Shown here: piece by piece, positions 55,404 through 63,160 of the stretch
How positions within the stretch are numbered: position 1 is the stretch's first letter
Layout of the letters: every line of letters begins with the position of its first letter
Origin: Nocardioides sp.
GTDB taxonomy: Bacteria > Actinomycetota > Actinomycetes > Propionibacteriales > Nocardioidaceae
Direction: 5' to 3'
NCBI RefSeq assembly: GCF_030019515.1
Contig: NZ_JASEEQ010000017.1
Coordinates: 1 to 64,000 of the forward strand
Length of the DNA: 64,000 nucleotides
Program-made: the position numbers and the translations under genes
The notes under the pieces: model-generated
Told to the model about the DNA's origin: nothing
Databases searched by the model: none
The model's input: only the letters and a program-made list of their open reading frames with translations

Positions 55404-57785
55404 ATGACACTTCACGCGCAGCCGGAAGGTGGGGTCGAGCCGTCCGAGCTCAACCTCTCCAAGGGGTGGATCCAGGGCATCGCCCTGGTCATGGTCTTCG
55501 GGTTCTTCGTGATGGGCATGCTCGCCGCCCGCACGTACACCGACTCGATGCCACTCCCGGACCGGGTCGTGGGTGCCGACGGGCAGACGGTCTACACCGG
55601 CGACGACGTGACCGCCGGCCAGCAGCTCTTCCTGCGCCGCGGCCTGCAGGAGTACGGCTCGATCGTGGGCCACGGCGGCTACCTCGGCCCGGACTACACC
55701 GCGGAGTACCTGCGGCTCTCGGCCGAGGACATCAAGGACTCGCTCACCGAGGCCGGCACCCAGGACCCCGCCGAGGCCACGAGCGCGATGCTGCGCGAGA
55801 ACCGGTACGACGAGGACACCGGCGAGCTGGTGTTCACCCCCGAGCAGGTCGCCGCGTTCGACGCGATCGAGCAGCACTACGCCGACTTCTTCGGCGAGGA
55901 CAGCACCAAGTACGGCCTGATCCCGCGGGTGATCACCGACAAGCAGGAGATCCACGAGCTCACCGCGTTCTTCTCGTGGACGGCGTGGGCGGCGGCGGCC
56001 GAGCGGCCGGGCCACACCTACTCCTACACGAACAACTGGCCCTCCGAGCCGCGGGTCGACAACGCGCCGACGGCCGACATCGTGGTCTGGTCGGGCCTGT
56101 CCCTGGTCGCGCTCCTCGGCGGTCTCGGCGGGCTGTTCGCGCTCTACGGGCGGTGGAGCCGCCAGATCGGCTGGCACGCCACCGAGCAGCCGGCGCTCGC
56201 GTTCCGCCAGCCCGGCGAGGTCGAGATCACCCCGGCGCAGAAGGTGACGGCGTACTTCTTCTTCGTCGTCGCCCTGCTCTTCCTGGGCCAGTCGCTGCTC
56301 GGCGGCGCGATCGAGCACTACCGCGCCGACCTGGCCGGGTTCTTCGGCATCGACCTGGCGCGGGTGCTGCCGTTCAACCTGGCGCGCACCTGGCACGTCC
56401 AGCTGTCCCTGTTCTGGACGGCCGCGTCGTTCCTCGCCGCCGGCATCTTCCTGGCGCCGATCATCTCCGGACGCGAGCCACGCAAGCAGCACCTGCTGGC
56501 CTGGGGCCTGCTGGTCGCCGTCGCGATCGTCGTCTTCGGCTCGCTGGCCGGCGAGGCGTTCAGCGTGTTCGGCGCCGACTGGGCCAAGGGCTCGATCTTC
56601 TTCGACCAGCAGTGGGAGTACCTCGACCTGCCGCGCTTCTGGCAGCTCCTGCTGGTCGTCGGCCTGTTCCTGTGGATCGCGATCATCTACCGCGCCATCC
56701 GCTCGCGGCTGAAGACCGAGCACCCGTTGAACATGCCGTGGCTGTTCTTCTACGCCGGCCTGGCGATCCCGGCCTTCTACGCGGTCGGGATGCTGGCCAG
56801 CACCGGCTCGCACCTCACGGTCGCGGAGTTCTGGCGGTTCTGGGTCGTCCACCTGTGGGTCGAGGACTTCCTCGAGCTGTTCACCACCGTGATGGTCGCC
56901 TACATCTTCGTGATGCTCGGCGTGGTCCGCCGCCGGATCGCCATCCAGATCATCTTCCTCGACGTGATCCTCTACTCCGCCGGCGGCGTGCTGGGCACCA
57001 TGCACCACCTGTACTTCTCCGGCACCCCGGTGGAGCACATGGCGCTGGGTGCGTTCTTCTCCGCCCTCGAGGTCATCCCGCTGACCTTCCTCACCGTCGA
57101 GGCCTGGACGTTCCTGCAGCTGGGCTCGCGCCAGCAGACCCGCAGCAGCGCGCCGTTCCCGCACCGGTGGGCGGTGATGTTCCTGGTCGCCGTGGGCTTC
57201 TGGAACTTCGTCGGCGCGGGCATCTTCGGCTTCCTGATCAACCTGCCGATCGTGTCGTACTACCAGATCGGCACCGCCCTGACGGCCAACCATGCGCACG
57301 GCGCGATGATGGGCGTCTACGGGATGATGGCCGTCGGCCTGGCGCTGTTCGCGCTGCGCTACATCGTCCCGGCGTCGCGGTGGCCGGACCGGCTCGCCAA
57401 GCTCTCGTTCTGGTCGCTCAACGTCGGCCTGGCGTGGATGGTGTTCGTGACGCTGCTGCCGCTGGGCGTGGTGCAGCTGTGGCACTCCGTGAACGACGGC
57501 TACTACGAGGCCCGCACGCTCGGCTACCTCACCGAGCCCGGCAACGCGGTGCTCGAGTGGATGCGGATGCCCGGCGACCTGATCCTGATCCTCGGCGGCG
57601 TGCTGCCGTTCCTGTGGATCACCTGGCTCGGCGTCCGCCACGGCATCAAGGCCACCACCGACACGCTGCCGCCGGAGACCCTGTTCGTGGAGGAGCACGC
57701 CGAGGCCGCCGAGGACCGCACCGGCCGGCCGGCCGACGGGGTCCGGTACGCCTCGGACCGGCGTACCGACGAGGGACTGACGTGA
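55404..57785 (+). CDS. norB: Quinol-dependent nitric oxide reductase (qNOR)
   Basis: Reduces 2 NO to N2O with quinol electrons. 793 residues: an N-terminal TM helix, an extracytoplasmic cytochrome-c-like domain without CxxCH (about 50-225, GQQLFLRRGLQEYGSIVGHGG), then twelve core helices of the heme-copper oxidase fold. Heme ligands are His331 (RTWHVQLSLFW) and His632 (NHAHGAMMG, with His630); the non-heme iron site has His483, Glu487 and His534/His535 (GTMHHLYFSG). It lies in one operon with ferredoxin and hemerythrin genes. No nitrite reductase is nearby, so detoxification rather than full denitrification is indicated. Confidence 0.96.
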   Translation: MTLHAQPEGGVEPSELNLSKGWIQGIALVMVFGFFVMGMLAARTYTDSMPLPDRVVGADGQTVYTGDDVTAGQQLFLRRGLQEYGSIVGHGGYLGPDYTAEYLRLSAEDIKDSLTEAGTQDPAEATSAMLRENRYDEDTGELVFTPEQVAAFDAIEQHYADFFGEDSTKYGLIPRVITDKQEIHELTAFFSWTAWAAAAERPGHTYSYTNNWPSEPRVDNAPTADIVVWSGLSLVALLGGLGGLFALYGRWSRQIGWHATEQPALAFRQPGEVEITPAQKVTAYFFFVVALLFLGQSLLGGAIEHYRADLAGFFGIDLARVLPFNLARTWHVQLSLFWTAASFLAAGIFLAPIISGREPRKQHLLAWGLLVAVAIVVFGSLAGEAFSVFGADWAKGSIFFDQQWEYLDLPRFWQLLLVVGLFLWIAIIYRAIRSRLKTEHPLNMPWLFFYAGLAIPAFYAVGMLASTGSHLTVAEFWRFWVVHLWVEDFLELFTTVMVAYIFVMLGVVRRRIAIQIIFLDVILYSAGGVLGTMHHLYFSGTPVEHMALGAFFSALEVIPLTFLTVEAWTFLQLGSRQQTRSSAPFPHRWAVMFLVAVGFWNFVGAGIFGFLINLPIVSYYQIGTALTANHAHGAMMGVYGMMAVGLALFALRYIVPASRWPDRLAKLSFWSLNVGLAWMVFVTLLPLGVVQLWHSVNDGYYEARTLGYLTEPGNAVLEWMRMPGDLILILGGVLPFLWITWLGVRHGIKATTDTLPPETLFVEEHAEAAEDRTGRPADGVRYASDRRTDEGLT

Positions 57786-58441
57786 TGGACCTGTCGCTCG
57801 GCTCGGTCAGCAGCGACGTCTGGCTCGCCAGCGCGTACTGCGTGCTGCTGGTGGGCCTGGGCCACATCATCGACGCGCTGGCGCGGCGGGCCGCGTCGGT
57901 CGCCGAGGGCGGCGCGTCCTTCGGCTTCAGCTACCACGCCGACCACGACGCCTGGCAGTGCCCGCAGGACCAGTGGCTGTGGCCGAAGTCGTTCGACCCC
58001 GACAACCGGGTGATGCGCTACCGCGGGACGCCGAGCGTCTGCAACGCCTGCCCGGTCAAGCACACGTGTACGACGTCCTCGTCGGGCCGCGAGATCCAGC
58101 GCGCCGTCGACTCCTGGCCGGCCTCCGAGGCGGCCCGCTTCCACCGGGGCATCGCCTGCTTCGTGGTGGTGATGGGACTCGTCTGGCCCGCTGCCGTCGC
58201 GGCCACCGGGCCGGGTGCCACCGGACTCCTCGTCCTCGCGGCCGCCGTCGTCGTCGCGCTCCTACTGAGCCTGCCGCTGTGGTCGCACCTGCACCGCACC
58301 CACGTGTTCCTGCCCGAGGGCATGGCGCACGTGACGCTGGACGCCTCCCTCCTCGAGCGCGAGCAGCACGCCGCGGCCTGGCACGCGCGACGCAGCAGCT
58401 ACGGCTCCGACAAGCGTGCTGGCAGGAAGGTGTCCCCATGA
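57785..58441 (+). CDS. Unrecognised membrane protein with a four-Cys motif
   Basis: 218 residues; its ATG overlaps the NO reductase stop by one base and its stop overlaps the slipin ATG by four. A TM segment at about 13-32, a soluble part and two TM segments near 122-145 and 148-168. The soluble part has Cys59 (QCPQDQWLWP), Cys86, Cys89 and Cys95 (CNACPVKHTC), followed by SSGREI. The Cys part resembles transposase-type zinc-ribbon sequence (C-x2-C-P-x5-C) but is embedded in a membrane protein. It could bind zinc or a cluster and serve NO reductase assembly or electron supply. No family name is known to me. Confidence 0.75.
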   Translation: MDLSLGSVSSDVWLASAYCVLLVGLGHIIDALARRAASVAEGGASFGFSYHADHDAWQCPQDQWLWPKSFDPDNRVMRYRGTPSVCNACPVKHTCTTSSSGREIQRAVDSWPASEAARFHRGIACFVVVMGLVWPAAVAATGPGATGLLVLAAAVVVALLLSLPLWSHLHRTHVFLPEGMAHVTLDASLLEREQHAAAWHARRSSYGSDKRAGRKVSP

Positions 58442-59283
58442 TCGTCGCGACCGTGGTCGTCCTGGTGGTGCTGGCGCTCCTGGCGCTGGTGCTCACCTCG
58501 GTGCGGATCGTCAAGGAGTACGAGCGGGGCGTGATGTTCCGGCTCGGCCGGCTCCGCGGGCCGCTGGGGCCGGGCCTGTGCGTCGTGCTGCCGGGCGTGG
58601 ACAAGCTCTACCGCGTCGACCTGCGGGTCGTGGCCCTGACGATCCCGCCGCAGGAGGTGATCACCCGCGACAACGTGCCGGCCCGGGTCAACGCGGTCGT
58701 GCTGTTCCGGGTGGTCGACCCGGTCCAGTCGGTGATGGTGGTCGAGAACCACGCCGTCGCCACCTCGCAGATCGCCCAGACCACGCTGCGCTCGGTCGTC
58801 GGTCGCGCCGACCTGGACACGCTGCTCGCCCACCGCGCCGACCTCAACGAGGACCTCGCGCAGTCCATCGCCGCGCAGACCGGCCCGTGGGGCGTGGAGG
58901 TCGAGGTCGTCGAGATCAAGGACGTCGAGATCCCCGAGGCGATGCAGCGGGCGATGGCTCGCGAGGCCGAGGCCGAGCGGGAGCGGCGGGCGAAGGTGAT
59001 CAACGCCCGCGGCGAGCTCCAGGCCTCCCGCGAGCTGCGCGACGCCGCCGTGACGCTGAGCGAGGCGCCGGCCAGCCTGCAGCTGCGCTACCTGCAGACC
59101 CTGCTGGAGCTCGGCGCCGACCAGAACTCCACGGTGGTCTTCCCGATCCCGATCGACATCGTGAGCCCGTTCCTCGAGGCCATGCGCACCCGCGCCCCCG
59201 CGGCCGCCGAGACCCCCGCCGTCAACGGCCACGACCGGAGCAGCACCCCGGTGCCGCGTCCCGAAGGAGAGGAAGCCCGATGA
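58438..59283 (+). CDS. Slipin / SPFH-domain membrane protein
   Basis: 281 residues of the stomatin/slipin group. One N-terminal TM hairpin segment (2-25) precedes the SPFH domain: VKEYERGVMFRLGRLRG, VDLRVVALTIPPQEVITRDN and VLFRVVDP are hallmark blocks. The coiled-coil EAMQRAMAREAEAERERRAKV follows, and an extended C-terminus. SPFH proteins form membrane scaffolds. Overlapping starts and stops with the four-Cys protein and with the following gene imply obligate co-expression with the NO reductase module. Confidence 0.92.
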   Translation: MIVATVVVLVVLALLALVLTSVRIVKEYERGVMFRLGRLRGPLGPGLCVVLPGVDKLYRVDLRVVALTIPPQEVITRDNVPARVNAVVLFRVVDPVQSVMVVENHAVATSQIAQTTLRSVVGRADLDTLLAHRADLNEDLAQSIAAQTGPWGVEVEVVEIKDVEIPEAMQRAMAREAEAERERRAKVINARGELQASRELRDAAVTLSEAPASLQLRYLQTLLELGADQNSTVVFPIPIDIVSPFLEAMRTRAPAAAETPAVNGHDRSSTPVPRPEGEEAR

Positions 59284-59558
59284 CCACCGACCACGAGCAC
59301 CCGGGCATCGCCTCCGGGCGGCAGATCCGACTCGAGCCGGTCCGGCCCGGCGTGTGGCTGATCATCCTGGGCGTCGTCCTCGCCGCGCTCGGTCCGCTGT
59401 TCGGCTTCCTGCTCGGCAGCATGATCGGCATCGACGAGGGCGACGACATCGACGCGATCTACCTCTACCTGTTCGCCGGCATCGTGATCGGTGGGATCGG
59501 GGTCGGCGTCGCGCTGCTCGGCGCCCGCCGGGTGCTCCGGGACCGCCGGGCGGCCTGA
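59280..59558 (+). CDS. Small two-TM membrane protein, 92 aa
   Basis: Starts at an ATG overlapping the slipin stop by four bases. A polar N-terminus of about 22 residues precedes two hydrophobic segments (VWLIILGVVLAALGPLFGFLL and YLYLFAGIVIGGIGVGVALLG) joined by an acidic loop (IDEGDDIDA). The end is Arg-rich, so it probably faces the cytoplasm. No family recognised; it is the last member of the module and may associate with the slipin. Confidence 0.75.
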   Translation: MTTDHEHPGIASGRQIRLEPVRPGVWLIILGVVLAALGPLFGFLLGSMIGIDEGDDIDAIYLYLFAGIVIGGIGVGVALLGARRVLRDRRAA

Positions 59559-59613
59559 GCGGGTCGGCGCCCTCCGGTTCCCGCGCCCAGGTGGCGTGCG
59601 AGAGAGTCTGTCC

Positions 59614-60783
59614 ATGACGCAGACCCCGCTCGGCCTGTTCGACACCGACTCCCTCGTCGACCCCGAGGCGCTGGCGATCCGCGACACCGTTCGCCGGTTC
59701 GTCGACGACCGGATCCGGCCGGAGGTCGCCGACTGGTACGAGGCGGGCGCCGTCCCGGCCCGGGAGCTGACCCGGGAGCTCGGCGCGCTCGGCGTCCTCG
59801 GCATGCACCTGGAGGGCTACGGCTGCGCCGGCACCACCGCGACGGCGTACGGCCTGGCCTGCCTGGAGCTGGAGGCCGGCGACTCCGGCGTCCGCTCGTT
59901 GGTGTCGGTGCAGGGCTCGCTGGCGATGTACGCGATCTGGAGGCACGGCAGCGAGGAGCAGAAGCAGGAGTGGCTGCCGCGGCTGGCGGCCGGTACGGCG
60001 ATCGGCTGCTTCGGGCTGACCGAGCCGGACTTCGGGTCCAACCCCGCCGGCATGCGCACCCGTGCCCGCCAGGAGCCGTCGGGCGACTGGGTCCTCGACG
60101 GCACCAAGATGTGGATCACCAACGGCTCGGTCGCCGACGTGGCCGTCGTGTGGGCGCAGACCGAGGGCGGCATCCGCGGGTTCGTCGTCCCCACCGACAC
60201 CCCCGGCTTCTCGGCGCCCGAGATCAAGAAGAAGATGTCGCTGCGCGCCTCGGTGACCAGCGAGCTGGTCCTCGACGGCGTCCGGCTGCCCGCGGCCGCG
60301 GTGCTGCCGGAGGCGACCGGCCTGTCCGGGCCGCTGTCCTGCCTGACCGAGGCCCGCTTCGGGATCATCTTCGGGTCCGTGGGCGCGGCCCGCGACTGCT
60401 TGGAGACCGCGATCTCCTACGCCCGCGAGCGGGAGATCTTCGACAAGCCGCTCGCGGCGTACCAGCTCTCCCAGGCCAAGCTCGCCGACATGACCCTCGA
60501 GCTCGGCAAGGCGATGCTGCTCGCCCTGCACCTGGGCCGGCTCAAGGACGAGGGCCGGCTGCGCCCCGAGCAGATCAGCCTCGGCAAGCTCAACAACGTC
60601 CGCGAGGCGATCGCGATCGCCCGCGAGAGCCGGACCCTGCTCGGCGCCGCCGGCATCACCTTGGAGTACCCGGTCCTGCGGCACGCCAACAACCTCGAGT
60701 CGGTGCTTACCTACGAGGGCACCAGCGAGGTGCACCAGCTGGTCATCGGCCGCGCCCTCACCGGCGAGGCGGCGTTCCGCTGA
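59614..60783 (+). CDS. Acyl-CoA dehydrogenase, glutaryl-CoA dehydrogenase-like
   Basis: 389 residues of the flavin-dependent family. FGLTEPDFGSNPAGM and MWITNGSVADV bind FAD and substrate. The C-terminal TYEGTSEVHQLVIGRALTG has the catalytic Glu368 and the pattern N-L-E-S-V-x-T-Y-E-G-T with G-R-x-x-T-G that is typical of glutaryl-CoA dehydrogenases; Arg in VARFGI-like RFGII is also present. It would oxidise and decarboxylate glutaryl-CoA in lysine/tryptophan breakdown. The substrate remains an inference. A strong terminator follows. Confidence 0.85.
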   Translation: MTQTPLGLFDTDSLVDPEALAIRDTVRRFVDDRIRPEVADWYEAGAVPARELTRELGALGVLGMHLEGYGCAGTTATAYGLACLELEAGDSGVRSLVSVQGSLAMYAIWRHGSEEQKQEWLPRLAAGTAIGCFGLTEPDFGSNPAGMRTRARQEPSGDWVLDGTKMWITNGSVADVAVVWAQTEGGIRGFVVPTDTPGFSAPEIKKKMSLRASVTSELVLDGVRLPAAAVLPEATGLSGPLSCLTEARFGIIFGSVGAARDCLETAISYAREREIFDKPLAAYQLSQAKLADMTLELGKAMLLALHLGRLKDEGRLRPEQISLGKLNNVREAIAIARESRTLLGAAGITLEYPVLRHANNLESVLTYEGTSEVHQLVIGRALTGEAAFR

Positions 60784-60815
60784 GCCGCGGCGGTCGGGGC
60801 CGGCCGAGATGTCGA

Positions 60816-60846
60816 GAGGCCCCCGCCGGACGCCGGCGGGGGCCTC
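60816..60846 (+). terminator. Intrinsic terminator after the acyl-CoA dehydrogenase gene
   Basis: A perfect 14-bp stem, GAGGCCCCCGCCGG (60816-60829) and its complement (60833-60846), with loop ACG and the short tail TTCC. It begins 33 bp after the stop. No long U run, as is common in actinobacteria. It also faces the tRNA-Phe gene on the other strand. Confidence 0.8.
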
Positions 60847-60877
60847 TTCCTGCAGGTCAGGGACCTTGCAGCGCTTG

Positions 60878-60951
60878 TGGGCAGGGGCGGGGTCGAACCG
60901 CCGACCTTCCACTTTTCAGGCGGACGCTCGTACCGACTGAGCTACCTGCCC
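60878..60951 (-). tRNA. tRNA-Phe (GAA)
   Basis: On the minus strand: acceptor GGGCAGG/CCTGCCC, D arm starting GCTCAGTCGGT, anticodon stem TCCGC/GTGGA around CTGAAAA (anticodon GAA), T arm with TTCGACC, discriminator A. All stems close. 3' CCA is not encoded. Confidence 0.95.
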
Positions 60952-61091
60952 AAGCGACGGACACCCTACAGGAGCCGCGCCGGCCGGCGAAAACCGAGGG
61001 CCGCGGCCGATCCCGCGCGACCGGCGGTGCCTGGGCCGGCTCGATTCGTACGGCGTTCCCGGGCGCCCTATGCTTTCGCAGAGCGTGTCCG

Positions 61092-61164
61092 GCCCCCATC
61101 GTCTAGCGGCCCAGGACCCCGCCCTTTCACGGCGGTAGCACGGGTTCGAATCCCGTTGGGGGTG
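61092..61164 (+). tRNA. tRNA-Glu (TTC)
   Basis: Acceptor GCCCCCA/TGGGGGT with a G-U first pair, anticodon stem CCGCC/GGCGG around CTTTCAC (anticodon TTC), T arm ACGGG-TTCGAAT-CCCGT, discriminator G. CCA is not encoded. Confidence 0.95.
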
Positions 61165-61224
61165 CGATCCTCGCCCCCGCTCCGCCTCGATTGGGAGCAG
61201 GCGAGGTGTGTAGGTTAGAGTTCC

Positions 61225-61248
61225 CTGCGCTTCGGCAACGAGGCGCAG
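61225..61248 (+). other. Stem-loop between tRNA-Glu and tRNA-Asp genes
   Basis: CTGCGCTTCG (61225-61234) pairs with CGAGGCGCAG (61239-61248) over ten pairs including one G-U, with a GCAA tetraloop. It could end tRNA-Glu transcription or mark processing; there is no T-rich tail. Confidence 0.5.
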
Positions 61249-61270
61249 ACAGCACGATCAGCACCATCCT

Positions 61271-61344
61271 GGCCCCGTAGCGCAGTTGGTTAGCGCGCCG
61301 CCCTGTCACGGCGGAGGCCGCGGGTTCGAGTCCCGTCGGGGTCG
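61271..61344 (+). tRNA. tRNA-Asp (GTC)
   Basis: Acceptor GGCCCCG/CGGGGTC, D arm GCGC...GCGC, anticodon stem CCGCC/GGCGG around CTGTCAC (anticodon GTC), T arm GCGGG-TTCGAGT-CCCGT, discriminator G. CCA is not encoded. Confidence 0.96.
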
Positions 61345-61353
61345 CCACGCAGA

Positions 61354-61379
61354 CGCCCCGGATCGCGAGATCCGGGGCG
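61354..61379 (+). terminator. Intrinsic terminator after tRNA-Asp
   Basis: CGCCCCGGATC (61354-61364) and its exact complement (61369-61379) with a GCGA tetraloop, beginning ten bases after the tRNA and followed by a mildly T-rich CTCGTCATTTC. Confidence 0.85.
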
Positions 61380-61416
61380 CTCGTCATTTCGGTCCGTCGA
61401 CCCGCCCGCGGGGTCG

Positions 61417-61467
61417 GCGGTGTGTGAGCAACCGTCCGGGGGCTGGGTTCGGTTGCCTGGGCACCGC
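61417..61467. repeat. 51-nt palindromic repeat unit
   Basis: GCGGTG-TGTGAG-CAACCG-N15-CGGTTG-CCTGGG-CACCGC, exactly 51 nt, with all four arm blocks matching. It lies between the tRNA-Asp terminator and the metallopeptidase gene. Confidence 0.85.
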
Positions 61468-61543
61468 TGGCCGGGTGTGGTGTCGCTCGCCGCCACCCAC
61501 CGATGTGGCAGGGGGTCCAGGGTCCATCGACCACAATGGGCTC

Positions 61544-61897
61544 ATGCCGATCGAGATGGCGCCCGAGGACTTCGACGCGCTGGTCGACCGCGCCCTCGAC
61601 CAGATCCCCGACGAGATCGCCGCGCTGGTGCGCAACGTCGTCGTGCTCGTCGAGGACCAGGCGCCGGCGGACGACCCGGACCTGCTCGGCCTCTACGACG
61701 GGATCGCACTCACCGAGCGCTGGGGCGGCCCGATGATGGACCTGCCCGACCGGATCCTGATCTTCCGGGGCCCACTGCTCGACATGTGCGACACCGAGGA
61801 GCAGCTCGTCGAGGAGGTGCGGATCACCGTCGTGCACGAGATCGCCCACCACTTCGGCATCGACGACGACCGGCTGCACGACCTCGGGTACGCCTGA
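61544..61897 (+). CDS. Small zincin-like metallopeptidase
   Basis: 117 residues of the minimal zincin family (DUF1025, MMP-like ACEL/ATPMLP-type). HEIAH at 98-102 gives two zinc His and the general-base Glu; FGIDDDRLHDLGY after it provides the third ligand region. The first 60 residues are helical with an acidic start (MAPEDFDALVDRALDQIPDE). Physiological substrate unknown. It starts at ATG 61544 and is convergent with the next gene, leaving 30 bp between stops. Confidence 0.85.
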   Translation: MPIEMAPEDFDALVDRALDQIPDEIAALVRNVVVLVEDQAPADDPDLLGLYDGIALTERWGGPMMDLPDRILIFRGPLLDMCDTEEQLVEEVRITVVHEIAHHFGIDDDRLHDLGYA

Positions 61898-61927
61898 GGG
61901 CGCGGATCCGGCGCGCCGGCGTACCGC

Positions 61928-62878
61928 TCAGCGTCGGTGGGTCGGCGCCGAGGAGGCCTCGCTGTCCATGTTGGCCGGGGCCTCGTCACGCCACGCGCTC
62001 GGCGGCGCCCCGGCCTCCTGACGCACGAACTCCTGGAGGAACCACCGCTGGAAGCGCTGCTGCTCCGGCGTCCGGGCCAGGGAGAGCAGCCGCTCCTCCC
62101 GGCAGAAGGCGTCGGCCAGGTCGAGCAGCTCGATGAAGCGGCCGATGGTCGCGGCGGTCTCGTGGGGCATGGCCACGTGCAGGTCCGTGGTCGCGGCGCC
62201 GGACGCGAGCGCCCGGTCGATCTGGTCGGCGCCGATCCCCTCGCGCAGGTCGCGCTCGAGCGAGCCGAACAGGTCGGAGAGGTTCTTGGCGAGCGGGTAC
62301 TCGTGCTCGTGGGCGAGCGCGAGCAGGCGGACCTCGCGGCGCAGCTCGCGGTAGTGGCCCTGGAAGTCCACGAACGTGCGCAGCGGGACCCCGCGGATCT
62401 CGATGCGCAGCTCGTCGGCCGCAGCCTGCGCCGACGTGGCCGGCGCGACGACACCGGTCACCACGCCCTCGACCAGGTCGCCGGGATGGGTGCTCGGCAC
62501 GAACCAGACGATCTTGCCGTCGTCCTCGACCTCGACCCCCCAGGCCGTCGAGCACCGGGCGACGATGCTCAGCCCCCGGCCGAACGTCAGCAGCAGGTCA
62601 TCGTCGTCGTGCGGCTCCGGGCCCGGCATCAGGGGTACGTCGGTCGACCCGTCCCGCACCTCGACCCGCGGATGCTCGCGGGTGCCGCGCACGCGCACCG
62701 ACAGCGGCGGCTGGGCGTGCAGCAGCGAGTTGGTGACCAGCTCGGAGACCCCGAGCTCGGCGCACTCCTCGAGCTCGGTGCGCCCGATGTCGTGACAGGT
62801 GCTCACCACCCAGCGGCGTGCGTCCTGCACGCCACGAGGACCCGAGCCCAAGGACAGGGCTGGCCTGTTCAGTGGCAC
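61928..62878 (-). CDS. ATP-binding protein with RsbW-like HATPase domain
   Basis: 316 residues from GTG 62878, which has GGAG seven bases upstream; a TTG at 62893 also opens the frame. The N-terminal 130 residues are a HATPase_c_2 domain: ELGVSELVTNSLLHA (N-box) and VEVRDGSTDVPLM (Asp-x-Gly), then FGRGLSIVARCSTAWGVE, as in anti-sigma kinases and Streptomyces regulatory ATPases. The C-terminal 180 residues are helical (HEHEYPLAKNLSDLFGSLERDL) and unrecognised, so this is not a plain RsbW. No antagonist or sigma factor gene is adjacent. Confidence 0.8.
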   Translation of the reverse strand: MPLNRPALSLGSGPRGVQDARRWVVSTCHDIGRTELEECAELGVSELVTNSLLHAQPPLSVRVRGTREHPRVEVRDGSTDVPLMPGPEPHDDDDLLLTFGRGLSIVARCSTAWGVEVEDDGKIVWFVPSTHPGDLVEGVVTGVVAPATSAQAAADELRIEIRGVPLRTFVDFQGHYRELRREVRLLALAHEHEYPLAKNLSDLFGSLERDLREGIGADQIDRALASGAATTDLHVAMPHETAATIGRFIELLDLADAFCREERLLSLARTPEQQRFQRWFLQEFVRQEAGAPPSAWRDEAPANMDSEASSAPTHRR

Positions 62879-63160
62879 GGTTGGTCTCCACAACGGCTGG
62901 CGGTTGGCGGCGATGCCATTGTCCGCTCGTGTACCCGGGGCCCTTCCGTGCGAAACCTCGGTGGCCTACGAGGTATTCGGCGGTCCAGACGGCTACTCGC
63001 GACGTCATCGTGCGCCGGAGGTCGTTGTGACCGACGGTACTCCTGCGAACTGGCCCGCGCTCGGCTGTCCCGGAAGAATGCGGGTACGGAGGAGCGTTGG
63101 GTCGATAGCAGCACCATCCCCCACGAGGGCCCCGACGAGGATCCCGACGAGAGGTCAGCG

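Noticed and set aside
54458-57785. Full denitrification island
   Set aside because: Only NO reductase is present; no nitrite or nitrous-oxide reductase or nitrate genes are in the window.
60878-61344. Integrated element attached to the tRNA-Phe/Glu/Asp cluster
   Set aside because: No integrase, no direct repeat of a tRNA 3' end and no change in composition next to these genes.
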